Source of the DNA: Bacteroidales bacterium
Lineage (GTDB): Bacteria > Bacteroidota > Bacteroidia > Bacteroidales > UBA1556
Reading direction: 5' to 3'
DNA length: 60,275 bases
Assembly: GCA_027064095.1 (NCBI GenBank)
Contig: JAMOQI010000004.1
Span: 1-60,275 of the forward strand
Shown here piece by piece: positions 8,268-16,735 of this stretch; within the stretch, counting starts at the first letter, position 1; each line of letters starts with the position of its first letter. The notes beneath the pieces are model-generated. The model made no database searches, was not told the origin of the DNA, and saw only the letters and a program-made list of their open reading frames with translations. A program made the position numbers and the translations under genes.

Positions 8268-9263
8268 ATGAAAAGTATCTTATTCATAGCCTTGGCTTTT
8301 ATTTCGGGACTAGTCTCCGCACAAGAAAATACATTTACGGAAAATATCGATTTTAACGGATATATTCAAATCAGAGGTATAAGTAATTTTGATGATTACA
8401 CAAGTTTTTCGGTGCGGAGATTAAAACTTTGGGTTAAATCAAAACCCGGATTTTCTGAGCATTGGTCCTATAAAATTCAAACCACTTTCTCTAGTTTTGC
8501 ACAAGAAAAATTCTTTTTGCAAAATGTTAAAATAGGATACAAAACCGGATTATTCTCTTTTGACATAGGACAATTCGTGCCTCAGTACAGTCTGCAACGC
8601 TTTCAGCACGATTATAAAATAGCTCCTATTGAGAGGACAAAAGTTATAAATATGCTTATTCCCAATGGAACACTGGGTGTAAGAGATATTGGGGTGCAGG
8701 CAAATTTTAAAACAAAAAACAAATTATTTGAAACTCATTTGGGGATTTTTAACGGATATGGAATTAAAGAATATCGTTTTAATAATCAAGGGTATATGTT
8801 AGTTCACAAATCGGGATTTAATATCCCTGTAAATCAGAGTAAGATCAAAATAGGATATTCATTACAATATCGCCAAGCCGAAAACTTACAAATAAAAAAA
8901 GTTTTACCCGATACAGTTTTGTTCTCAGGCAATGATTTCCGATACAATATATTTGCAATGTATAAAAGCAAGCCGTTTGAAATACAAGCCGAATATCTGA
9001 CAGCAAACTTTGACGGTCAAAAAGCTAACGGTTATTATATCTTGTCTGTAATAAACTTAAACAAAAATCAAATCGTTCTATCATATGAAACTTTTAATGA
9101 TTTAATTAAAGAGACAACAGATAGACCATATTACCGTATTGGCTACAATTATTTAATAAATAAATATAAACTGGAATTATCTTTTGATAATTATTTTCAG
9201 TTGAATGATAATAGAATAGAAAAATACATTGCAAGTATTCAATTACAAATATTTTTGAAATGA
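8268..9263 (+). CDS. outer-membrane porin, porin O/P-like
   Basis: This 331-residue secreted beta-barrel protein has a signal peptide (MKSILFIALAFISGLVSAQ). The mature start FNGYIQIRGISNFDDYTSFSVRRLKLWVKSKPG resembles the phosphate-selective porin O/P family, in which a first strand is followed by an RRxKL segment. The rest alternates hydrophobic and polar residues and ends in a beta strand (ASIQLQIFLK). The gene overlaps the next by 4 bases, so it belongs to the operon. Porins of this type let small anions through the outer membrane; here that could be an oxyanion, which is inference. Confidence 0.75.
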   Translation: MKSILFIALAFISGLVSAQENTFTENIDFNGYIQIRGISNFDDYTSFSVRRLKLWVKSKPGFSEHWSYKIQTTFSSFAQEKFFLQNVKIGYKTGLFSFDIGQFVPQYSLQRFQHDYKIAPIERTKVINMLIPNGTLGVRDIGVQANFKTKNKLFETHLGIFNGYGIKEYRFNNQGYMLVHKSGFNIPVNQSKIKIGYSLQYRQAENLQIKKVLPDTVLFSGNDFRYNIFAMYKSKPFEIQAEYLTANFDGQKANGYYILSVINLNKNQIVLSYETFNDLIKETTDRPYYRIGYNYLINKYKLELSFDNYFQLNDNRIEKYIASIQLQIFLK

Positions 9264-9742
9264 TACAAATAATAATAATTCTAACGGCAATTCTGACTTT
9301 AATATCTTTTATTTTCGATAAAAAGAAAACAATAAAAGGAATTAAAAAAGGAACCATGATGTTTCTTAAAATTCTGCCCACATTATTATCTGTAATCATA
9401 CTTGTAAGCGTGGTTTTATACTTTGTATCAGATGAAGTATTAATGGAATATCTGGGCAAAGACGCAGGTTTAGGAGCCTATCTCTCGGCTGCTATTATCG
9501 GTTCGGTATCAATTATTCCGGGCTTTATTGCTTATCCACTGGCAGGTATTCTTTTAAAAACAGGCGTTAGTTTTTCTGTTTTATCAGTATTTATTACTAC
9601 TCTAAAAATGGTTGGAATATTAACAATACCTATTGAAGCAAAATTTTTCGGACTTAAAATTGCCATAATAAGAAATGCTTTTAGTTTTATAGGAGCAATT
9701 TTGGTTGGCGGAAGTATGGCATTAATATATTATTATTTGTAA
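9260..9742 (+). CDS. permease half-protein (PF03773/ArsP-like), first half
   Basis: This 160-residue protein has four or five hydrophobic helices and a permease signature (YLGKDAGLGAYLSAAIIGSVSIIPGFIAYPLAGILLKTG). This resembles one repeat of the DUF318/ArsP permease family, whose full-length members have two such repeats in about 300-350 residues. The partner half is the next gene. ArsP proteins export methylated arsenicals; other members are uncharacterised. A two-subunit permease is inferred. Confidence 0.7.
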   Translation: MIQIIIILTAILTLISFIFDKKKTIKGIKKGTMMFLKILPTLLSVIILVSVVLYFVSDEVLMEYLGKDAGLGAYLSAAIIGSVSIIPGFIAYPLAGILLKTGVSFSVLSVFITTLKMVGILTIPIEAKFFGLKIAIIRNAFSFIGAILVGGSMALIYYYL

Positions 9743-9835
9743 AATGAAACTGACCATGTCAGACATAATTATTTTAACATACACGAGAATGATTATATCC
9801 TGCAATATATTAACAAAGTACAAAATTATAAACAG

Positions 9836-10369
9836 ATGAAAAAAAAATTAAAAAAATACAAGTTCGATTTTCCGGTAATTATTGCTTTTGCTCTTTTTAT
9901 TGCGGGTTCTTACCTTTTTAAATACAATCCGGGTATCAGTATTTTTCAAGATAATTTTTGGACTTTTCTAAAAGAGATGATTTTAGCTCTACCTGTTATG
10001 TTTATTCTGGTTGGTCTTTTCGATGTATGGGTATCTAAAGAAAGAGTACAAAAACATATTGGCAATGCATCGGGTATTAAAGGAATAATACTAATAATAC
10101 TGTTGGCATTTTTGCAGGCAGGGCCATTATATGCTGCTTTCCCGGTAGCATATATTTTATGGAAGAAAGGTACATCTGCAAGAAATATTTTTATCTATTT
10201 AAGTGCTGTGTCTATTGCTAAAATTCCAATGCTTACTTTTGAAATAGGCTTCTTAGGAATTAAATTTTCGTTGCTTAGAATATTCATTAGTATTCCGATT
10301 TTTATAATAATTGGAACAATTATGGGTAAATATTTCACTAAAAATAAATGCGAAATTAATAATGGATAA
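9836..10369 (+). CDS. permease half-protein (PF03773/ArsP-like), second half
   Basis: This 177-residue membrane protein has a basic N-terminus and about five helices. The segment VSKERVQKHIGNASGIKGIILIILLAFLQAGPLYAAFPVAYILWKKG is the second family signature and parallels EYLGKDAGLGAYLSAAIIGS in the preceding gene. Together the two genes equal one full-length permease. The 93-base gap holds no other gene, and the frames differ, so this is a natural gene pair rather than one recent frameshift. The next gene starts 8 bases before this one ends. Confidence 0.7.
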   Translation: MKKKLKKYKFDFPVIIAFALFIAGSYLFKYNPGISIFQDNFWTFLKEMILALPVMFILVGLFDVWVSKERVQKHIGNASGIKGIILIILLAFLQAGPLYAAFPVAYILWKKGTSARNIFIYLSAVSIAKIPMLTFEIGFLGIKFSLLRIFISIPIFIIIGTIMGKYFTKNKCEINNG

Positions 10370-10607
10370 AAATACAATTACCATATTATCCCCTAGTCCA
10401 AACTGTTGGAAAACAAAAAAAATTATTACTTCAATAAGTAAATTTATCGACAAAGAAAATATTGACGTTGAGTTTGAGATAATAAGCAGCCTTAAAGAAT
10501 TTGTAAAATATAGAACATGGATTTTACCGACAATAATAATAAACAATAAAATAGTTGCAAGAGGTTATCGACCTTCTAATGAGAAAATAATTAATAATTT
10601 AAAATAA
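10362..10607 (+). CDS. thioredoxin-fold small redox protein with a single cysteine
   Basis: This 81-residue protein starts at ATG 10362, overlapping the permease end by 8 bases; an in-frame upstream extension from 10311 would overlap it more and lacks family similarity. It resembles the thioredoxin_3 (redox-active disulfide protein 2) family: beta strand TITILSP, the active-site position PNCWKTKK, and a cis-Pro strand LPTIIINN. Only one Cys is present where the family usually has CxxC, so it would act through a monothiol, as a thiol or metal binder, rather than as a disulfide reductase. Members of this family often accompany ArsP/DUF318 permeases, as here. Confidence 0.65.
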   Translation: MDKNTITILSPSPNCWKTKKIITSISKFIDKENIDVEFEIISSLKEFVKYRTWILPTIIINNKIVARGYRPSNEKIINNLK

Positions 10608-10613
10608 TATAAT

Positions 10614-11504
10614 ATGGGACACGAACATCATCATCACGAAGTAAAAGGACAAAGATTATTTTGGACAATAATACTAAATTTAAGTATCAGTATTGCCGAA
10701 TTAGTTGGAGGATTAATTTCGGGAAGTATTGCCTTAATTTCAGATGCTATTCATAATTTTTCTGATGTTTTATCTTTGATAATCAGCTATATTGCTAATA
10801 AACTATCTCGAAAAGAAGCAACAGAAAAAAACACTTTTGGTTATAGAAGAAGTGAAATTTTAGCAGCATTTTTTAATTCTACTACACTTTTGATTTTAGC
10901 TTTTTTTATTTTGTATAAAGCTATAGTACGTTTTTTTGAACCTGCTGAAATAACACCCAATTTGGTCATCTATTTAGCAATCGGAAGTATTATAGTTAAT
11001 GCCTTAAGCGTTCTTTTCATTCAAAAAGATGCCAAAGAAAATATGAATATGAAATCGGCTTATTTGCATTTATTTAGCGATATGCTAACTTCTATTGCCG
11101 TGTTAATTGGCGGAATATTAATAAAATATTATCAAATTTATTGGATAGATGCTGTATTTTCTGCACTTATTGCCATTTACTTAATGTATATGAGTTGGGG
11201 AATTTTCAAATCATCACTAAAAATAATGATGCAGTTTACTCCTGAAAATATCAATCTGCAAAACATTGCAAACGAAGTTGAAAATCTTAATGAAATTAAG
11301 AATATTCATCATATACATATCTGGCAAATAAACGAGCACGATATTATGTTTGAGGCACATATCGACTTAGAAAAGAATATCAGAATCACTGATTTTGAAC
11401 AAGTAAAAGAACAAGTTGAAACAATACTTAAAAAGTATAATATCCATCATATAACACTACAACCGGAGTTCTCTGTGAATGATAGTAAACAAATTATTCA
11501 CTAA
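10614..11504 (+). CDS. cation diffusion facilitator (CzcD/ZitB-like) metal exporter
   Basis: This 296-residue inner-membrane metal/H+ antiporter starts with a metal-binding His run (MGHEHHHHEVKG). Six helices follow, with the CDF motif SDAIHNFSDVLSLI on helix 2 and LHLFSDMLTSIAV on helix 5, whose His/Asp residues form the transport site. A cytoplasmic C-terminal domain (HHIHIWQINEHDIMFEAHI) is typical of CDF proteins. The likely substrates are Zn, Cd or Co. It closes the arsR-led operon 6 bases after the small thioredoxin-fold gene, before the arsenic remnant. Confidence 0.9.
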   Translation: MGHEHHHHEVKGQRLFWTIILNLSISIAELVGGLISGSIALISDAIHNFSDVLSLIISYIANKLSRKEATEKNTFGYRRSEILAAFFNSTTLLILAFFILYKAIVRFFEPAEITPNLVIYLAIGSIIVNALSVLFIQKDAKENMNMKSAYLHLFSDMLTSIAVLIGGILIKYYQIYWIDAVFSALIAIYLMYMSWGIFKSSLKIMMQFTPENINLQNIANEVENLNEIKNIHHIHIWQINEHDIMFEAHIDLEKNIRITDFEQVKEQVETILKKYNIHHITLQPEFSVNDSKQIIH

Positions 11505-11800
11505 TTTATTAATTTAATCCGAACTTGTTTCGGTAAGGTTTTCCCATTGAACCCCGCTAGGCGGATTTGCAATCCTTGATCTTGGCGAAGACCACTATGC
11601 TACTTGTTTTACAAATGACATTCAGATAATTACAGATTGTACTTTTATCAACTATAGTGTTGATATTCAATTTAAAAGAAAAGTTAATTATTGAAATTAC
11701 ATATGATGTTATAAAAATTACCATCCCGTAAGTAATATATTTTACAATTATGATTTTACTTGGTTTTTATTATTAAAAGAAACATAAAAGTAGATTATAT
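11505..11800. other. gene-free stretch before the ACR3 remnant
   Basis: No reading frame with family similarity was recognised. A GC-richer near-palindrome (GCGGATTTGCAATCC, about 11560-11575) stands out against the AT-rich background and looks like an intergenic repeat or a scar of a past insertion. The missing 5' part of the ACR3 gene would have been here. Confidence 0.4.
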
Positions 11801-11803
11801 ACA

Positions 11804-11986
11804 CGATGCTTCAATTGCATTACGTCATCAGAAAATAATTTTAAAACAGCAAAATCAGTAGCAATTGCAATATTTGATGTAAATTCGCAACAAGCATTTG
11901 CAAGATTAATTGGCCCCTTGCTTAAAGGTCCTTCATTAATAGCATTGGTTAATATTTCTTTATACTTTAAACGTAAATTTTATTAA
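11804..11986 (+). pseudogene. 3' remnant of an ACR3-family arsenite efflux pump gene
   Basis: The frame ending at the TAA at 11984-11986 translates to TSSENNFKTAKSVAIAIF followed by VNSQQAFARLIGPLL and LVNISLYFKRKFY. This matches the last two transmembrane helices of ACR3 arsenite permeases (pattern NNFxxAxxVAIxxFG...AFAxxxGPLxxxPxLxxLVN...). The frame is closed by a stop at 11774-11776 and has no start codon, so about 300 N-terminal residues are missing. The stop lies 1 base before the arsC start, the normal acr3-arsC arrangement. The cell has apparently lost this pump gene here but kept arsC. Confidence 0.75.
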
Positions 11987-11987
11987 A

Positions 11988-12404
11988 ATGAAAATATTAG
12001 TATTATGCACAGGTAATTCTTGTAGAAGTCAGATGGCAGAAGGTTTTTTAAAATCTTTTGACAATAATTTAGAAGTAATATCTGCAGGAACAGAACCCAG
12101 TAATGAAGTTCACCCATTGGCAATAAAAGTAATGCTTGAAGAAGGTATAGACCTAAGCAATAGCAAAACAAAATCGGTAAATGAGTTTTTGAATCAAGAA
12201 TTCAATTATGTGATTACTGTTTGCGGTGGAGCTAAAGAAAGCTGCCCAATGTTTACAGGCAAAGTAAAAAATCGCATTCACATAGGTTTCGACGACCCCG
12301 CAGAAGCTACAGGAACAGATGAATTTGTTTTATCAGAATTTCGAAGAATTCGAAATGAAATAAAAATAAATTTTTATAAATTCTACCAAGAAAATATAAT
12401 GTAA
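11988..12404 (+). CDS. arsC: arsenate reductase, LMW-phosphatase (thioredoxin-coupled) type
   Basis: This 138-residue enzyme reduces arsenate to arsenite. The P-loop CTGNSCRSQ gives Cys7-x5-Arg13, and Cys79 and Cys86 (VCGGAKESC) have the 7-residue spacing of the Cys82/Cys89 redox relay in Staphylococcus aureus ArsC. The Asp-Pro loop (FDDPAEATG, about 101-109) is present. All catalytic residues are intact, so it should be active with thioredoxin. It follows the broken ACR3 gene, so arsenite export must depend on another pump, perhaps the split permease upstream. It is convergent with the SDR gene. Confidence 0.92.
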   Translation: MKILVLCTGNSCRSQMAEGFLKSFDNNLEVISAGTEPSNEVHPLAIKVMLEEGIDLSNSKTKSVNEFLNQEFNYVITVCGGAKESCPMFTGKVKNRIHIGFDDPAEATGTDEFVLSEFRRIRNEIKINFYKFYQENIM

Positions 12405-12414
12405 TAAGCCTTCC

Positions 12415-12430
12415 GTATTATTTTTAATAC
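12415..12430. terminator. weak AT-rich hairpin between convergent arsC and SDR genes
   Basis: GTATTA-TTTT-TAATAC forms a 6-bp stem with a 4-base loop in the 19-base gap between arsC and the SDR gene, overlapping the SDR stop codon. It may end both transcripts, but the stem has little GC. Confidence 0.3.
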
Positions 12431-13188
12431 AATTCTTTATGGATAATCCCTGCATTAGCTTGAGCTGTTGGCATTATCAAAAGGTCATTAATATTTACAT
12501 GAGCAGGTAGATTAGCACAATAATAAGCAGCATCGGCAATATCCTCAGGGCGAAGTGGTTCAAAGCCCTTATAAACACTATCAGCTTTAACATCATCGCC
12601 TTTGAAACGCACATTAGAGAACTCCGTTTCTACAGCTCCAGGAGCAATCTGAGTAACTTTAATACCAAATTCTACCATATCAATACGCATTGCTTTTGTA
12701 AGTGAATCTACAGCGTGTTTTGTAGCACAATACACATTCCCATATGGATAAGTCTCTTTACCTGCAATAGAACCAATATTTATTATATGGCCTGTCTTAC
12801 GAGCGGTCATCAATGGCATCACCTCTTTTGAAACGTAAAGCAAACCTTTGATATTTGTATCAATCATACGTTCCCAATCTTCAATCTCTCCATCTTGAAT
12901 TCTATTTAGCCCCACAGCCAAACCAGCGTTATTAATTAGAATATCAATATTTTTCCATTCCTCAGGTAAACTATTAATTGACTCCTTAACAGCTAATTTG
13001 TCACGAACGTCGAACTGAAGAACAAAAACCTCAATACCAAATTTTGACTTTAAATCTTCTTTAATCTCATTTAACCTCTCTCCTCTTCTACCTGTAATAA
13101 TTATATTATCCTCGTTTGCGCCAAATTGATATGCACAGGCTTTCCCTATTCCTGAAGTTGCACCTGTAATTAAAATAGTTCTTTTCAT
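12424..13188 (-). CDS. short-chain dehydrogenase/reductase (YdfG-like)
   Basis: This 254-residue NAD(P)-dependent oxidoreductase is of the classical SDR type. Starting at MKRTILITGATSGIG, it has the cofactor motif TGATSGIG (residues 8-15), NNAG in the middle and the catalytic Ser/Tyr/Lys (IGSIAG and YCATK, about residue 150). It is closest in feel to YdfG, which oxidises serine or 3-hydroxy acids. A longer frame runs up to 13227, but the extra residues come from a repeated noncoding element whose own end carries this start codon, so 13188 is chosen. Two tandem copies of a 103-bp hairpin repeat lie directly upstream. Confidence 0.88.
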   Translation of the reverse strand: MKRTILITGATSGIGKACAYQFGANEDNIIITGRRGERLNEIKEDLKSKFGIEVFVLQFDVRDKLAVKESINSLPEEWKNIDILINNAGLAVGLNRIQDGEIEDWERMIDTNIKGLLYVSKEVMPLMTARKTGHIINIGSIAGKETYPYGNVYCATKHAVDSLTKAMRIDMVEFGIKVTQIAPGAVETEFSNVRFKGDDVKADSVYKGFEPLRPEDIADAAYYCANLPAHVNINDLLIMPTAQANAGIIHKELY

Positions 13189-13404
13189 ATGTTTAAAATG
13201 TTTGTTTTGGTGATATGGAACTCTCAAGACAATATTTTAATCATAACCTCGTGGGTCAATTTACGATTAAAAATTGTCATGTTCGTTTCATATGTTTAAA
13301 ATTTATTAAGTTGGTGATATGGAACTCTCAAGACAATATTTTAATCATAACCTCGTGGGTCAATTTACGATTAAAAATTGTCATGTTCGTTTCATATGTT
13401 TAAA
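13183..13404 (-). repeat. 103-bp hairpin-bearing repeat, two tandem copies before the SDR gene
   Basis: Two nearly identical units (period 103-104 bases) lie end to end, each bounded by AAACATATGAAA on the minus strand; that boundary word occurs three times, and the first occurrence supplies the SDR start codon. Each unit holds an imperfect inverted repeat (13228-13278 and 13332-13382) with arms GACAATTTTTAATCGTAA and TTATGATTAAAATATTGTC around a loop containing TTGACCCACGAGG. The same unit precedes rimO at 57493-57607. No gene is encoded. Whether it acts as DNA, promoter or RNA leader is unknown. Confidence 0.85.
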
Positions 13405-13544
13405 TATTTTACTTCTTAATTGTGTTTATATTTATACCACGAATCTTCACGCTATTGTATTATAACTGGTAGATGCACGAATTGTTATTTTTTCTATTAT
13501 TATAACCTTCATTCTACTTACAATATACCATATCTTATTATTCT

Positions 13545-13646
13545 GAGATTAATAATGTCTAAATCAGTATTTTCCCTCATTGTTACTCGCTATTCATTGT
13601 TTATTCATACAATTCGCTTTACTCTAGTATGAATAATACGGATTAA
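13545..13646 (-). repeat. MITE-like element fragment
   Basis: On the minus strand this begins with the terminal repeat TTAATCCGTATTATTCATAC and continues with AAAGCGAATTGTATGAATAA and ACAATGAATAGC, closely matching the near-complete copy at 59722-59915. The outer inverted repeat TTATTCATAC/GTATGAATAA (13601-13610 and 13627-13636) forms a hairpin just past the stop codon of the M16 protease and may serve as its terminator. Confidence 0.7.
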
Positions 13647-16564
13647 TATTTCAATACATCTTTAAGCTTTAATTCTCTAAAGTCTTTATTAGCCTTAATT
13701 TTATTCAAATTGAATCTCTCTGAATCACCGACAATACTAAAAATTCTTTTTCTACCAAGAACATTAGCATCATAAAATTTCATTAAATCATTCATTGATA
13801 AATCTTCATATTTAGCGTAAGTATCTTTGCGAGGATCTGATTTATAGCCTTGCATAACCCACTTCTGTACAACATAAGATCGGTATCTAAAATCAGGCAT
13901 TTGAGCATTAAAAGATAATTTCAGATAATTTCTCAAACTTTGAATTCTCTTTTCTTGTTGAGGCATAGAGTCTACTAAATTTACTAATAGTTCAATAGCA
14001 TCATTAGTTTTATCAGCTTGAGTACTCATGCCAATTTTCAGGCAACCAGGTTTATCAAATTTGTAAGGCAATGAAAAATAACCCCAAGCACTATAAGCCA
14101 AAGCCCTATATTCTCTAACCTCTCTAAAAAGTAAGGAGTTCATTCCGCTACCAAAATAACTATTAAAAGCTTTAGCATAAGCCCTTTCGTCCGCACCTAA
14201 TGCTCTGGAAGGAATTTCCACACGAATATGAGTCTGAATAGCTCTGGAATTCTTCATAAAATATAATTTATCACTTTTTAGTTCAGGAAGTGGACGGAAA
14301 TAAGGAGACTTACTTCTTTGCAGGTTAGGAGCAAATGGCAGTGTAGTTACAATTTTCTGTTTTATTCTTTCTTCACTGTTATTTCCTACATAATGAACAA
14401 ATGTTTCAACACTAAAAAGACTTTTAATCATAGTCTTATAATCTTCAATCTTAAGAACTTTTATTTCTTTCTTACTCGATTTATTGAGATAAACACTCTT
14501 ATCACCATAAAGTGAATACTCATCTACAAGTTTTATTTGACTAGCAACATCTTTCTTCAGCATTTTAAGCTCCAACTTCTCATCAAGAAAATATTTTTTA
14601 GTAATTTTCTTTTCGTCACGAGGCATATTCAAAAGCATGGCTAAATGGTCAATGGCTAAGTCCATATTTTCTTCAAAACCATTAATAAAAATATTGAAAT
14701 AGTTGTTATCAACAGAAAAATAAATCTTAGTTCCTTCGAGTTGCAACATTCTAGAAAAATCTGAATATGTTTGCAGTTCGGTACCACAATTATTTAAATA
14801 GTAAGCCAGTTGCTCTAATTTATTATTCTCCAAAGCACCAATTCCCAAACGGATATTAGCACTAAAAACATTATTCAAGGGATTTTTAACAATAAAAAAA
14901 TGAAGATTATTTTTAAAATCAGAAATAGAAATATCATTTGAGAAATCAATAAACTTAGGTTCTACCTCATGGGATTCTATCTGTCTAATAATAGCCGCTT
15001 CAATAGATTCAGCATCTTTATTTACAGGATCTAAAGGAGTAATATCAGGCTTTTCAAGTTTTTTCTTTTCAGGAACCCCCATTTTAGATTGAAAATCTAA
15101 ATAATTATCGGCTAAATACTTATTAGCAACAAGGATAATATCATCTTTAGAAATCTGGCTTAAAGCCTCATTATACTGCAATACATCATCCCATTTACCT
15201 TCAGACATATAAGTATCAATTATCTTTTGCAATCTATACTCACTATTTTCTAAATTAGTTAGTTCGGTTTTTCGCATTGATATTACAACAGCTTTAAATA
15301 ATTCATCACTAAAGTCTCCCGACTTAAGCTTTTGAATTTGAGCTAAAACCTTTTTCTTAGCATTTCCTATTGACTGAATAATTGGTTTAGGCACATAAAA
15401 AATAAAGAAACCACCTTTATCATAATGTTTATCCTGAAATACCTGAGCCTCAATTACATCACGACTAATAGTAAGTGTATCTATTAAGCCTGTTTCGGAG
15501 CTATTTGTTAGTAATTTAGCCATTACATCTATTGCTAATTCATCTTCGTCACCAACCTTAACAGATCTATATCCAAGTATTCCTAAGGATATAGGTGCAA
15601 GTTTCTTTTTCACTACTACAGCGCCATCAAAAGGATCCTCCACAGCAGCAGGCATATTTGCCTTTAATCCATCACGCCAAGTTCCAAATTTTTCCTCCAA
15701 AAGAGGTATTACATCTTGAATATCAAAATCACCTATAAGTACTAAGGCCATATTATTGGCATTATAATACTCTTTCCAATATGTTTCCATTGCAGATATG
15801 CTGGGATTTTTTAAGTCTTCAATACTTCCAAGAACAGTATGTTTACCATAAACGGATTTAGGATAGAATTTTTTATACACCTCTTCTATTATAGATCTAA
15901 AAAAATTATCCATAGACATATTTTTCTCCTCATAGACAGTCTCCAATTCAGATTGAAACAATCGAAAAACCGGTGCCTCAAAACGATCGCGGTAGAGCTC
16001 CATCCACTTTTCCATACTCTGCTTTGGGAAATGATTGTGATACACAATATTCTCATAATTGGTATAAGCATTCACTCTTGTACCTCCTAATTCGCTAACT
16101 ATATTATCAAATTCGTTGGGGATAGCATATTTGGCTGCTTGAACGGAGTAATTATCAATTTTCTTTAAAACCCTTTTTCTAAAAACCTCGTCGGTTCTAT
16201 CCATCCGCAGCAAGTCATACATCTGACGAATACTATCTAAATAAGGCTTTTCAGAATTATAATCAATTGTCCCAAGCGTTTTTGTTCCTTTGAACATCAT
16301 ATGTTCAAAATAATGAGCCGTACCGGTAGCATCAGGAGCATCCATTTTAGCACCACCTCTAACAACTACTGCCCCAAGTACATCCTTTTGAGTATGATCT
16401 TCGTTTAGGTATACTTTTAAACCATTTTTAAGTACCAACTCTACAACATCATTAGAGCCTCCAGAACCTTGTCGTGTATCAGAAATTGATTCTACTATCT
16501 TTATTTGTGATTTGACATTTATATTTAGTAATAACAATAACAATACTAATTGGGTAGTCTTCAT
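13643..16564 (-). CDS. secreted M16-family zinc metalloprotease (insulinase/pitrilysin type)
   Basis: This 973-residue periplasmic or secreted peptidase starts with a signal peptide (MKTTQLVLLLLLLNINVKSQ). The inverted zinc motif HxxEH is at residues 84-88 (AHYFEHMMFKGTK), and a downstream acidic cluster (SELETVYEEKNM, Glu about 213) gives the third ligand. A second, inactive M16 repeat follows in the C-terminal half, as in two-domain M16 proteases of similar length. Such enzymes degrade peptides in the envelope. It is a single-gene unit between repeat elements. Confidence 0.9.
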   Translation of the reverse strand: MKTTQLVLLLLLLNINVKSQIKIVESISDTRQGSGGSNDVVELVLKNGLKVYLNEDHTQKDVLGAVVVRGGAKMDAPDATGTAHYFEHMMFKGTKTLGTIDYNSEKPYLDSIRQMYDLLRMDRTDEVFRKRVLKKIDNYSVQAAKYAIPNEFDNIVSELGGTRVNAYTNYENIVYHNHFPKQSMEKWMELYRDRFEAPVFRLFQSELETVYEEKNMSMDNFFRSIIEEVYKKFYPKSVYGKHTVLGSIEDLKNPSISAMETYWKEYYNANNMALVLIGDFDIQDVIPLLEEKFGTWRDGLKANMPAAVEDPFDGAVVVKKKLAPISLGILGYRSVKVGDEDELAIDVMAKLLTNSSETGLIDTLTISRDVIEAQVFQDKHYDKGGFFIFYVPKPIIQSIGNAKKKVLAQIQKLKSGDFSDELFKAVVISMRKTELTNLENSEYRLQKIIDTYMSEGKWDDVLQYNEALSQISKDDIILVANKYLADNYLDFQSKMGVPEKKKLEKPDITPLDPVNKDAESIEAAIIRQIESHEVEPKFIDFSNDISISDFKNNLHFFIVKNPLNNVFSANIRLGIGALENNKLEQLAYYLNNCGTELQTYSDFSRMLQLEGTKIYFSVDNNYFNIFINGFEENMDLAIDHLAMLLNMPRDEKKITKKYFLDEKLELKMLKKDVASQIKLVDEYSLYGDKSVYLNKSSKKEIKVLKIEDYKTMIKSLFSVETFVHYVGNNSEERIKQKIVTTLPFAPNLQRSKSPYFRPLPELKSDKLYFMKNSRAIQTHIRVEIPSRALGADERAYAKAFNSYFGSGMNSLLFREVREYRALAYSAWGYFSLPYKFDKPGCLKIGMSTQADKTNDAIELLVNLVDSMPQQEKRIQSLRNYLKLSFNAQMPDFRYRSYVVQKWVMQGYKSDPRKDTYAKYEDLSMNDLMKFYDANVLGRKRIFSIVGDSERFNLNKIKANKDFRELKLKDVLKY

Positions 16565-16704
16565 AGGTTTATAATTTGTAATATTGGTTAATAAGTTTAA
16601 ATTATATCTTTAATTTAGAAATGAATCCGGCTATTATAGTAGATGCAATATCTGTAACAACAAATATATCACTCTTTTAATGCCAAATATGTCTTATTCT
16701 AAAC

Positions 16705-16735
16705 TTCAGTCGGATTATTCACAAATAATTCTGAC
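16705..16735 (-). repeat. terminal fragment of the MITE-like family
   Basis: On the minus strand this reads GTCAGAATTATTTGTGAATA then ATCCGAC, matching the right end of the element at 52760-52814 and 59880-59910. Only the right end is present. Confidence 0.55.

Noticed and set aside
10311-10361. Longer form of the thioredoxin-fold protein
   Set aside because: The extra 17 residues overlap the permease gene and lie before the first family-like strand; ATG at 10362 fits better.
13183-13404. CRISPR array
   Set aside because: The repeat unit is 103 bases with no unique spacers, only two full copies, and a copy elsewhere before rimO.
13215-13632. Small open frames in the plus strand (62 and 70 codons)
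   Set aside because: They run through the tandem hairpin repeat and the MITE fragment, have no family similarity, and the first repeats itself because the DNA is duplicated.
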